In this document: positions 1 to 17,700 of the stretch, one piece after another | How positions within the stretch are numbered: the first letter of the stretch is position 1 | Layout of the letters: each line of letters starts with the position of its first letter | Assembly: GCA_009760855.2 (NCBI GenBank) | Contig: WPIO01000157.1 | Location: 267,001 to 331,000 of the forward strand | Length of the DNA: 64,000 nucleotides | Reading direction: 5' to 3' | Origin: Cristatella mucedo | Lineage: Eukaryota; Bryozoa; Phylactolaemata; Cristatellidae | Notes under the pieces: generated by a model | The model's database searches: none | What the model was told of the DNA's origin: nothing | Seen by the model: the letters and a program-made list of their open reading frames with translations, nothing else | Translations under genes and position numbers: made by a program

Positions 1-192
1 TCTACCCCCTTCATCGAATGATAGATCACCCAAGTCGATAAAATGGGCAGACTTCAGTAGATACAACTGCGCACAATCTGGGCTTGCTGTTCAAAAACCA
101 TTCGAGATTGAATGAATACACTTCTTCCATTGTCAGGTCAGCACACTTTCAGCTGAGAAACATGACCATCATCAGGGCCTGCTTAGACACAG
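1..192. other. no recognisable feature
   Basis: Nothing can be assigned here. It lies in the direction of the missing 3' exons of SEC23IP, but no SAM or DDHD block is visible on the minus strand. Confidence 0.5.
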
Positions 193-345
193 CCGAGCTG
201 GTTTGGTCCAGTGGTTAAGGTGCTTGCCCCGACCAAGGTCTGGCTGAGGTCGTGGGCTCGAGCCCCGAGGCAAATGTGAAGTGCCTGAATAGAGATTAAG
301 TTCTCTTGGGGCGCTATACAAATGAATTGTATTCATTTATGAGTA
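193..345 (+). mobile_element. tRNA-derived SINE (SINE-A)
   Basis: A tRNA-like head has an A-box region (gtggttaaggtgcttgcc) and a B-box region (ggtcgtgggctcgagcc). It is followed by a LINE-like tail with aagtgcctgaatagagatt and gttctcttggggcgctatac. Copies with the same architecture are at 13492, 56431 and 62393. Confidence 0.75.
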
Positions 346-495
346 TGACAGCTAAGCTAGTTCACACATTTGTGTAACATCGAGTCTAGATTGCTTAAAT
401 TCCCTTTATTCAGGAGCCCCTCCGTTGCCAATGCCTGTTGTAACCAGCTGCAAATGATGCAAAACTCAGCAGCTTGTCTGGTCTTTCGTCAAACG

Positions 496-678
496 CCCCT
501 TGGTCTCAGCCCGAGGGTTAAGTGCTTGCACCTCGCGAAAACACATCTCGACATTAGTTATGGGTTCGAGTCTGCAGTGGCCAATTCCTTATCGTCCACT
601 GCAAGTGTGAAGCATGATAGACGCTATGGCAATAATTCTGTCCGAAATATAAATGAGGCCGTTGAATCAGCTAACCTT
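496..678 (+). mobile_element. SINE-B nested in LINE
   Basis: This tRNA-like element has B-box gggttcgagtctgcagtgg and a tail ending gaatcagctaacctt. It interrupts the L2-C fragment, and aaacg occurs on both sides (491-495 and 679-683), a probable target-site duplication. Confidence 0.7.
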
Positions 679-821
679 AAACGGCATAGCTGCCACATCA
701 CACGACTTCTGTCCGAGTTTCACTGGCTCACAAGCATCGAGTCGAGGATTCACTGTCCGATTCAGGGTTAAGGTCGCTTCACTTGATTGCACCAGCCTGC
801 CTAACCAACTAAAAACAAAAT

Positions 822-984
822 CTTGGCTGATTAAACAGCCTCATTTGCATAGCAGTAGAAGAGCTTTATCGGCTATCATCACTGCTTGCAGTTGGCAATA
901 AAGGATGGCCTAACTGCAGGATTCGAACCCACAACCGAGGTCGTGAAGAGCGAGTACCTTACCTCCTGGGCTATCGCACGGCCC
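822..984 (-). mobile_element. SINE-B, antisense, nested in LINE
   Basis: The reverse complement has the tRNA-like head gggccgtgcgatagcc, B-box gggttcgaatcctgcag and the body attgccaactgcaagcag. It lies within the same L2-C fragment. On the plus strand it contains AATAAA (ggcaataaagg). Confidence 0.75.
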
Positions 985-1524
985 AGTAAACTACTCCAGT
1001 GTGCTCTTGCACCACCTGCTAGGCTTTCACCAGTCTTCCAGTGCTATGCACTAAATTGAAATCTTCTGGCGGCCTTCAGTTCCTATACAGCGCACGTCTT
1101 TAACTCGCTTCCGGGTACAGTCACTACCTGCAATGACCTTGCATCTTTCACGATTCAGCTAAAGGTGCATCCGTTATGGCCAACTTTCCTTGTGCCCCAG
1201 TGACCTCGCCTGCTTTTTTGTTCCGGTGCATTTTTTTTTTACGTAAGTACCTGCGCCTGATTCTGACCCCGTTACTAGTCATCAAAGTTGCAGGCAGAAA
1301 AACATATGACGAATAAAACAGGGGGCAAGGACCTAACGTTTAGCAGGCGACCAGCCAGAAAGGCAAAACGATAGGGCAAGGCTAAAAGCAGTGAAAAGCT
1401 CAGCACGCTGGAAGCTCTGACTTTCACGAGGAGACTGCGATGGAAACGTGGCCCAGCCACACCCCCTGCACCCCGAAGGGAGTAGGAGACGTGAGTGGCA
1501 CGTGGCGCTCAAGTAGTTGCTCAC

Positions 1525-7857
<6,333 letters not shown>

Positions 7858-7971
7858 TTTTGCGGACACGTAACGGAAGCACCGCTGTGTATCTATGGCA
7901 AGGTTACAAGTCAAACCATCAAGGTCAAGGTCAAGGACACTGGTTGGCGCTCTTTTCTGCGTGGTAGCAGC
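7858..7971. promoter_or_regulatory. bidirectional SEC23IP/MCMBP promoter region
   Basis: Only 114 bp separate the two start codons, which point away from each other. The gap holds two directly abutting AGGTCA half-sites (7922-7933, embedded in TCAAGGTCA), a TTGGCGC E2F-like core (7944-7950) and an ACGGAAG ETS-like core (7873-7879). No TATA box is apparent. On the minus strand a two-codon upstream ORF (ATG at 7919, then GTT TGA) would precede the SEC23IP start if transcription begins far enough upstream. Factor names rest on consensus matches only. Confidence 0.75.
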
Positions 7972-8038
7972 ATGTCGGCGGCGGACTCGAGCGAGTCGTG
8001 GTTAACTTCGCCGTTGGATATCGTTCGTGACTTGCTAG
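7972..8038 (+). CDS. MCMBP: MCMBP exon 1
   Basis: ATG at 7972 has A at -3. The exon encodes [20 protein letters not shown] plus two Leu, with the family pattern W-L-x-x-P-L-x-I-V. The donor is gtaagg at 8039, phase 1. Confidence 0.92.
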
Positions 8039-8704
8039 GTAAGGCTTACTCGCTATTTTAACTTTCGCTGGGCTTCTCGAAGTATTTTTTTCTATTAGGC
8101 AGTTTTATTGTGTAAGCGTACGTTTTCGCCGAGTCGATTTTTCAGGCTGTCCCTGAGCGTGTTCCGGGAAATGGTAGCCGCGTATATTCATTATGATATT
8201 CTGTCCTGGTATCGTTGAAAGAGGATATTTTCTGGCCACTCATTAGGAAGACGACGCTAGACCAGGAGAGCTTAGCAACTTTCGCCCAATCTCACTGTTA
8301 CCTTTTTTATCAGGTACTGTAACGTGTCGAGTCTGACCAATTACACAATTATCCCTGCTAGTACCGCTGTTGTAACAGCGGGGTTTTTATTCCTTCGCAC
8401 TGTATCTCGTCAGCTTTTAAAACAATCGATCAACAAATCCTTTTATAGCATGTTGTTTCGCCTAATCATTACAAGTGCTGTGCTACAATGCAATCGTTCA
8501 AGTCCTATCTAGTAGGTGGGAAATTTCGTAGAGTAGGTGTCAGCGATCATCAATGGAGCATTTAAAGAAGTGTTTAGCTTCACTTCTTTTTTACAGTTTA
8601 TAATCACCCTCTTGCCGACGTAATCGCCAAAAACAATTTTGGCTTTCAGTGTACGCAGATGACTCGGCTGCACTTGTGATTTGTTGTCTTTTCCAGCCTA
8701 CCAG

Positions 8705-8784
<80 letters not shown>

Positions 8785-11700
8785 CCCCTGAGGAGTATGT
8801 ATTGCTCGCATGCATACTTCGATAGCAGCCAACCGGCTCAAATTGAATGACGATAAAGGTAACCTACTAGTTATTGGCCAACCTCGTTTTACTCAGAAAT
8901 AGGAAAGCGTGACCGTCAAACTGGGCTCGGCTGGACTAGCTCGAGTAGGCTTTGCATGAAATCTGGGTGTACTGTCGTGAGACCATCACCACGCATCCAA
9001 AATGTAAGTGTCGTTTTCGATAGTTACCTAATATAATAATAATAATAATAGTAATGTACTTGATAAAGCGCCCTCAGAGAACTTAATCTCTTTCTAGGCG
9101 CTTTACATTTGCTGCAAAGGGAAATGCAATTAAATGGTAAGTAAAATCATGCTTGAAAAACAAACGAAATGAATAACATGGTTAGGGGTGACATGCACAG
9201 GGTCAGCATGCAAATGTGGTTAGTGGCAGCATGCACAGTGTCAGCACGCATAAGCACATCAAAGACGAATCACAGGGACCCACTAAATGCTGTCCTAAAT
9301 AGGCGTGTTTTTAGGTTCCTTTTAAATGTGGTCAGGTCAGGGGATGTTCTGACGCAAGTCGGGAGGGAGTTCCAGGCTTTGGGAGCATATGAACTAAATG
9401 CATGGTCTCCAAAGGATTTAAGGTTTGTACGAGGTATTTCTAGACTGTTGGATTCCGAAAAGCGGGTGGTACGATGCTTGGCCTGATGGGGTAGTATATC
9501 TGACAGATAGGCATTACATTACATAGGCTGGAGCCATAGAATGAAGGGACCTAGAAGTGAGCGACAAAACCTTGAAGTCAATCCGTTGCTTGACTGGTAG
9601 CCAGTGCAGGTTGGCGAGAAGTGGAGTAATGTGGCAACTGCGACGCTCACGACAGACAAGCCTAGCTGCCGAGTTTTGCACCACCTGCAATCGCCTGATC
9701 GCACATGCTGGGAGGCCAGTAAGCAGTGAGTTGCAGAAGTCGAGACGGGATGTCACGAATGCATGGACCAACTTAGACGTGGTATCCTTATCTAAACAAG
9801 TCCGAATTTTAGCAATATTATGAAGCTGAAAATAGGCAGATTTGACCGTGGAGCTGATATGGTCGTCTAACGAGAGGTCGCTTGGGAATATGACACCTAG
9901 ATTTCGAGCTGATTCGACAGGAGATATGCTGGCAGAGCCAATTTTGAGCGTCAGCCTTTCCAATTTCTGAATCACACTGGGTTTGCCCATAACTAGTAAG
10001 TTAGTTTTGTCATCGTTTAGTTTCAGAAAATTAGCTGCCATCCATGTGCGGATGTCATCAATGCATGCAGCAAGTAAGTTTAGAGAATTTGAGGTGCTCG
10101 AAGGCTGGGAGGGATCAAAGCAAAGGTACAACTGAGTGTCATCCGCATAGAAGTGAAAGCCTAGATTGTGCTTGGCAATCACATCAGCAAGAGGGAGAGT
10201 ATAAATCGTGAAAAGAACCGGACCTAGCACAGAGCCCTGAGGTACTCCATATTTCAGAGGTACTTCATATGATCTTTGTCCATTCACGTCAATACTCTGG
10301 AGTCTCCCACTGAGATGCCTAAATTGTAAACGCTTCATTCAGAAAAACTGCTTATACAGCTAGCCATCACGTTCGATCCCTATCTAAGATTAGAAGCTGT
10401 CTTCCACAGTGGCTTGCAAAAAATGTAAATAGCTCCCTAGTTCTGTCTCTGCTTGATTATTGTAATTCTCTTTTGGCTGGGCTACCTAAGAAAGCAATTA
10501 GGCCACTGCAGCCGGCTTTGAATATGGCTGCAAGGCTAGTTTGCAAATCCCGGAGGTTTGACCACGTGTCTCCTTTGCTAATAGAGCTAGAATGGCTGCC
10601 AGTTGATCAACGGATACAGAGCAAAATTCTTATGCTGACCCACAAGGCCCACCGCGGCTTGGCTCCTTCGTACCTAGCTGAACTGCTGCACCAGTTTCAG
10701 CCTCTTCGTACCCTCGGGTCCTGTATGGACAATAAATTAGCTGTTCCATTCCCCTGCTTAAAGACCGTTAGTGACAGAAGCTTTAGCTCTACAGTCCTAG
10801 ACTGTGGAACTCGCTTCTATGATTCTTACGCAACGACAACTCTCCTGCTGCTAGCTATGGCGGTCCTGAGCTGCTACTTCCATGCTACTCACTACCTCAA
10901 CTGCTCTCCTGACTCAGCTGTGCATGCCACTTTCTTTTTGTTGCGTGAGATAGTGTGTTCGATACCCAATGATTACTGAAAGCTGCTTAGGTTGTGAATG
11001 TTCTATATAAAACTCTCTTACGTAACAGCCAGTCTTTGTGGTTTGTGGAGTTACAGATGGAGATACATTATCATTACTTCCTGCTACTCACTACCTCAAC
11101 TGCTCTTCTTACTCTGTTATGCTTCTCACTTTCTTTTTGTTGCAGGAGATAGTGTGTTGGATACCCAATGCTTACTGAAAGCCGCTTAGGTTGTGTGTGT
11201 GCTGTATACAACTCTCCTACGTAACATCCACAGTCTTTGTGGTTCTGTGGAGTTACAGACGGAGATACAATCAATCAAAACAAAACAGTCAGTGAATTTT
11301 CACTCGATAGCATCAGCCTCATAATTCGATTGGGAGTATCATCATGTTTAGTTCTTAGCTCTTCGAACTGGCCCTTCCTTGCATCGACTTGGAAAGTGCT
11401 GATATTTCTGCCTCCTTGTTCTGAAGAACCCTGCTGAACCTGTGCATATGAACTCACACTAGGCGACACATTTGGAACTAGATGAGCTATCCGAGGCAAG
11501 GTTTTCTTTCCTTTGCTAGAATGGGAGGGGGCTGCATGCAAATACGGATCTAATCAGCAACAGTTGCAAAGTCGTTCTCTGCCTTTAATCGTCAAGTGGC
11601 GACACTGCCACAAAGTGTGAGGGCATGTGCCTTGTGTGTGGCTCACTACACTTTTTCTTAAAAATCTAGTTCCACCACTAAAAATGCACTAATTGCTTAA

Positions 11701-14700
11701 ATGGAGCCGGATATCCAAGTGCACTTATTGGAATTAGTAAATCATGATTACATCATTGTGACCGACACAATCACTTTGCAATTGTCATCGCTTGTAGATT
11801 GTGTATGTTAAAACTGCTTGCTAGTTTTGAGTTTATAAACAGGGCCTTTCAATTGACTAACAAGTTTGCTAGTTTTTAGCATTTTGCTCCATACATTATA
11901 ATTTCTGCATTTGCACTGCCAGTAAAATAAGCAGGCTGTATATACAAATGCATTCTGCCTTTTGAAAGGTAAAATCGTTTCAGGCTGCATTCTTCTTTTT
12001 GTTTCTGACAGTTAACCTCAAGCTGGCCACAGATAGTGAGCTCGTTTGGCAAGTGAACAATCGGATTTATGTAAAAGTCTGCTCACACCAACATGGTAGC
12101 TGCAGTGGTGAATAGTTGCTAAGTAAAGGGTGTCTAATGTGCCTCGTAAACACTTTGTTAAGCACTTGTTAGATAAACACTTGTAACGTAAGCACTTGTT
12201 AAATAAAAAGCTAGTCAAAGCCTTACCTGAAAGACCTGCGTGGCATGTGCATCTGGCACAATAGGCTCGAAACAAGAACTGGTTGCCTTTATGTTCAAGG
12301 CGTGAAGCACAAGTACCTACCTGCTGATCATTGAAAGCCGAAAACCTCTGCTGGAGCTGCTGCCACTTGCTAGCAGTCCTGCAGAAAGTGCTAGTGTGAC
12401 AGCTCGGAGAACCATGTTCGTGTGCCCGCCGCGCATGTGCGGTGGGCCATCTCCTTGGGTCAATCCATAGGTTTTTTTGATAGCAATACAGCCCCCAGGC
12501 AACATGCACAGAGTGCCCGCTGTGTTTGCCGCTGTCAGTTTATCTTTGTTTGCTGCTGTACGGTTTTATGTCGTCAAAATCGGCACTTTGGTTGTTTCGT
12601 TGTTTTTATTCAACTTTGGCTTCTGTATCATTGTAACTGTTCACTGTGGCTTCTCCTGAGCCCTTTTTTTCAAGTTTGCCAGTCTTTAGTTTGTGTAATT
12701 TGTGTCACTGTTTAGAAAAGCATGGAAATGGATATTTGGCCTATGTCAACTCCTTCTTCACAGAAAGGCTAGCTGAAGGGACTGACACTGTGGCACGGGT
12801 AAGTCAGTGCTGTGTTTTGTTCTCGCCTGACATGTTATGTTCATCTTTAGCTGCCTGTAGCATGAGGGGGACATTGTATGCATAGCTGCTGATCATAAAC
12901 ATCCTGAAATGTCCAGGAGGATAGCTGGCACTGCCTAGAACTCACATCTCTTGGCCTGTGTTGACTTTAAGGAGTGATGATTAATCTTCAGGTTTTCTGA
13001 TAGTTTTACACCATTATAGTATTGAGACAGTGATATTTTGTTGTGCTGGGATTTAACTACAGTTTGTGCTGTGTTGTGTAGTCAAATTAATTTTACCCTC
13101 TCCCCTCCATCTATGCAGCCACAGCATTTTGATGAAGTAGTCTAGCTCTTCGATAATAGCTTGATAATAGCTCTTCGATAGTTACCTTGGGCTCTGTATT
13201 GTAGCTAAGTCGACCCATTAACATTACTCGACTTAGCTGTGGAGGAGGCACTGCATTCATACAGTTGTCGGCCGTGTCCCACGAGCAGAAGCCCGGCTGC
13301 TGGTACTACAGGTCCCGTGTCGGTTTACTGCAGTGCCCATTCCAAACCTGCATCATGCCACTGACATCCAGCCGTGCTAAGACTGTGTTGTTGAATTTGC
13401 ACAAACTTGAGTACCTTGTATTCCTGCTCCATCAACAGCGGCAGTGTCTATGCCAGACATGCATTGTTGTCCATAATTTTCCAGCATAATTCCGGCCGCG
13501 TTGGTTTGGTTCAGTGGTTAAGGTGCTCGCCCCGACCAAGGTCTAGGTGGATGTGTTTGATTATTGAGGTCGTGGGCTCGATCCCCGTGGCATATGTGAA
13601 GCGCCTTGAATAGAGATCAGAGTTTGGTTGTTGCTAATGCCCATATTTGATTAAGTCATTATGCTGCACAAATTATTGAATTTTCTGCACATAATCTAGG
13701 TGTCCTGTTCTAAAGCAACCTTTCATTAGACGACCACATTAGTTTCACAGTAAAGTCTGCCCACTCTCAGCAACACAACATCGCCATATGTTGGGCTTGT
13801 TTAGATAAGGATGCTACATCTATATTGGTCCATGCATTTGTGACATCTCGCCTCGAATTCAGTAACTTATTGCTTGCTGGTCTACCGGCCTGTGCAATCA
13901 GGTGCTAGCAGTTGGTGCAAAGCTATGCAGCTAGGTCCATGTGTCTTGAGTGTTGCAATTGCCACATCTCATCACCTCTTGCCGACCTGCACTGGCTCCC
14001 AATCAAGCAATACATCAACTTCAAGGTTATGTCCCTTACTTATAGGTCCCTTCATTCTCTGGCTCCAGCCTACTTACTATCATAACTACTCTCCCACCAG
14101 GCGAAGAATCACCTGTTGTTCTGACTCGAATCCTTTAGTCATACCTCATACGAACCTCAAAACCGTTGGAAACCGTGCCTTTAGTTCCGATGCTCCCTAA
14201 GCCTGGAACTCACTACCGACTCACATCACATTGCCCCTGACGTTTAAAAAGAAGCTTAAAACGCACCTGTTTATTACAGCATTTGGTGGGTTCTTTTGAG
14301 TCGTCATTCGTGTGCATGTACCTGCTTATGCCGGCTGCTTTCTCATGTTCCTGCCAAACATTTAGTAATGCTTATAGGCAGCATCTGTAAAGTGCCTTGA
14401 AAGAGATTCGCTTCTCGAGAGCACTATACAATGTATTATTATTATTATAATTATTATAACAAACTGTTATTACAATGTTGACCTTATTCGAAGTTAGCCA
14501 TGTTTTTCTTAGTGAGGAATTCCATTCGCCTTAGTCGAGTCACTATCTCAAATGTAAACAGATAGAAAGGTGTGGTAACTTCACTATTCCACTCCTTATC
14601 GAGACCATCCCGAAAAACCCATTTTTGGCCGGTTACGTGGCTATTGATGTCTTGGCAAATGATTAGATAAATTACCCAGATGTCTCATTGACCTGTTGAG

Positions 14701-17700
14701 GCCGGCCCCTACTATTTTGCCACCTAGTATGCAACCAGAACATGCCACCAGGTGCTCAGCTATCTCGAGGTACAAAAACCGTTTTGATATGACTCCATCG
14801 AGATAGCAATTCAGGCCGAGAAATCGCGAGGTGGCTGAAGATCTCGGGGGGGGGCACTGTTAGGAACATTGTTAAGAAACATCTGAACTATGGTAGTACA
14901 GAGGAACTGCCCTTCTCGGGTAGCCCTCGACTAACTTTTCCGAGTGATGACCTACTCATGAAAAGCATGGCTGTGAAGCTGATTTGCCACTGCTGAAATG
15001 CACTACCAGAGTGTCTGCCCAGCTATCGGAACTGTCGTGAGCCAAAATACGTGAACAAGGATTTAATGCATAGGTGGCTAAGTGCAAGCCACTGTTGACT
15101 GTGTAGCAAAAAAAGACCATGCTTAATTGTACTTGCTGATACCAGCAGTAGATAGCTGCACAATGGAGCAGAGTGCTGTGGATCGATGAATCCAAATTAA
15201 ATCTATGGCTGCGACAAGAGGAGGAAGTACGTTTGCCGGCAAATGGGTGAATCTTACATTGGCAGTTGTCTGAAATAGACTGCACAATTCGGTGGTGGAA
15301 TTGTAACGGTTTGGGATTGCTTCTCAACTTCAGGTATTGGGCGTCTGCACTTGATTCAAGGAATAATATATCAGAATGTATGTAATCAGAATGTATGTAG
15401 AATATATCATAATGTAAATGTAGAATGTATATGGGCATTGTGTGGAATGTATGCTTGCCATCTGCTTACACTTGTCACGGGCTCGATTTCTGTTGGCAGC
15501 ATCACAACGATCCAAAGCACACTACTGTGGTAGCAAAGCCCTGGCCTAAACCCAATTGAATATATGTGGAACGAAGTCGACTGCACTTCAAAGGTCGAGT
15601 TCTCCAGCGCATGAAATCCGATGAGTTCTTTGAGGTTTTGAAGGATTGCTGGGCTCACTTTCTCTAGACATGTGTCTGTAGCTGATGAAGTCAATGCCAA
15701 AGCGATTGTGAGACCTTATTAAAAATCGTGATGTCTTAACTAGTCATTGATTTACCCTATAAATTAGATGTAATTATGTAGGTGTTAGATTTTCTGCCTA
15801 ATTAAAACTTACCGAGTATTCATGCTAACTCCCAAGCATTTTGAGTGAAATGATGTGCTAGCAGCAGGTGTGTAGAAACGTCTGTGCAGCATTGTAAATG
15901 TAGATGTTCTTCGAAATGCCAGCACTAGTGCCTTACTGCTCATCCATCGTTCTTTCCAGATACCTTCACTGAATGATTACAAGCCCCACGAACTGAAGCC
16001 AAACAGCCTTGCTCGATTCCGGTGCATGGTGCAAGACATGTATGGCCCCGAGTTTTACTTGGATACATACGATGGCACTGTTCGCCACGAGCAGGTTACA
16101 GAGACCAGGCGTTGTAGCGGCCGATACCGCGATGTTGTGACCAACCATGATTTTGCCAATGAGCAGGTATAATCGACATTAGAGTTAGATTCTTTGGTGT
16201 GCACTTACGTGTCGCTTGCTTGCCTTGAGCTGAGCACATTTCTGGACAGTGTTTGCCATCCGCCTGCCGCATTGAGAGCAGACCGCTGCCGGAGAGGACC
16301 ACAGGACCATCCATCCATCGGTTGTGCTGTGCGTTCACTGCCTAGGAATGCTAAATAATGCTATAACCAACCAACTGGCATGCTTTCTTTTTTTGTATGT
16401 GTACAGTGCCCCGAAAAAATTTGGTTCTGTGGGGGTACTTGATATAAATATTGTAAAGTTATTATTTACGGGCTGTTTCAAGATGGGCTGCACGTTGCCA
16501 TCTCTCAGCTAGCTTCATCCCATGTGCTGTAAAGCCCCTGTGACACCTACTGACCAACTGTTGGCCTGTTGCCTGACTAGCAGTGGTTTACTTTTGTGTA
16601 TCTCATACTTTATATGCTTATAGCCGGACACATACGAAAGCAACTCCGAAAGTACTGCCATAACTCTCGAGCGGCAAGTTTACTACTGTGTACCTGTCCC
16701 GGGGGAAAACGGCTGGGTGAAAAAGGTAAGACAGCGGGGTTACAAAATAGTCGCATGCCACCTGTAAGGCAAGACATAGCATAATGTGTGCAAAGGTTCC
16801 TAGCACCGAGAGTTCACTTGCATGAAATATGATGATGCCTTGTGTTGAAAGTATACTATCTGGGATAGTATACTTTCAAGTATAGTATTCTATAATCTAG
16901 TATTGTATAATATAATCTTTAAGTATTCTATAGTTTCAAGACATGTTCAAGCTGTCTTAGAGTGTTCATGCATTCGTGACATTGCCTCTAGATTACTGCT
17001 ACTCCCTTTATTCAGGGCTCCCTACCTTCCGTCCTTGATCATCTGCAATTATTGTAAAACTCAGTGGCTCGTGTGGTCTGTCGTCGACGGCATAGCTGTC
17101 TTATCGCACCATTTCTGTCTGAGCTTTACTGGCTCCATAACAAGTAACGAATCGATTTTAAGATCTTATCTTTGGCTTACAAGTGGCCTCACTCGCACTG
17201 GCATACCATTGCGACCTTTTTGCTCCTTCATTGTGCACCCCTACCACTCGCATTAAACTGAAGTCTTCTGATGATCGGGCCTTCAGCTCGAATGCACCAA
17301 GTCTGAAACTTGCTTGCGGCTTATCTCACCTTCTGCATTGACTTTGCACCATCGAAGTCATAGCTGAAGACACTTAGTCGCCTATGTTAAGCTTTCAACG
17401 AACTGGTCTTTTTTCCTGTGTGCATTGCATGATTATCTGTGCCTGATTCAGTGCATGCTATTAATCAGAGGCCTTCTTAATTACAAGCAGTATCCCCTGG
17501 TGTTTTGTATGTAGTTGCATGTTTGTCAAAGTATGTTACTTGTGTATTTTTGCCTGCTTGTCCAAGCTTGGTCCTTGTTTTTCATTAACTCATAAAAATT
17601 ATTACTACATATGCAGCAAGCTGTAAAGTACTTGAGTAGAGATCTGGTTCGCTCAGGGTATTCCGAAAATTATTCCTATTATTATTATTATACGTGATTG

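Larger units (their letters stand above)
365..1265 (+). mobile_element. L2-like LINE fragment (L2-C) with two nested SINEs
   Basis: The reading aactcagcagcttgtctgg, then (after an interruption) cggcatagctgccacatcac and actttaac-type C-terminal segments match the copy at 16930-17695. It is the C-terminal part of a reverse transcriptase ORF plus 3' region. The element is split by SINE-B at 496-678 and another SINE-B in opposite orientation at 822-984. Many stops are present. Confidence 0.7.
8225..11285 (+). mobile_element. L2-like LINE in MCMBP intron 1, interrupted
   Basis: Sense-strand RT remnants run in order: [13 protein letters not shown] (about 8275), [17 protein letters not shown] (about 8490), [10 protein letters not shown] and [10 protein letters not shown] (about 8610-8690), a (CT)n array, [16 protein letters not shown] (about 8840), a 1.3-kb antisense L2-A insertion (9031-10337), then [13 protein letters not shown] and [14 protein letters not shown] (10370-10510) and a 3' tail. 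It is broken by stops and frameshifts. The first half resembles L2-A and the last half L2-B, so a mosaic is possible. Confidence 0.7.

Noticed and set aside
193-345. Functional tRNA gene at SINE heads (also 13492, 32620, 52116, 56431)
   Set aside because: A- and B-box-like motifs are present, but a proper cloverleaf is not apparent and copies continue into a repeated tail, so these are SINEs.
12018-12509. 163-codon minus-strand open frame in MCMBP intron 1
   Set aside because: No known domain. The Cys-Leu-x-x-Lys-Cys-Leu pattern comes from a small tandem repeat, and there is no support from splice frame or neighbours.
16405-16460. tacagtgccccgaaaaaatt as a Tc1/mariner terminal repeat
   Set aside because: No inverted partner was found nearby, so a single half is not enough to call an element end.
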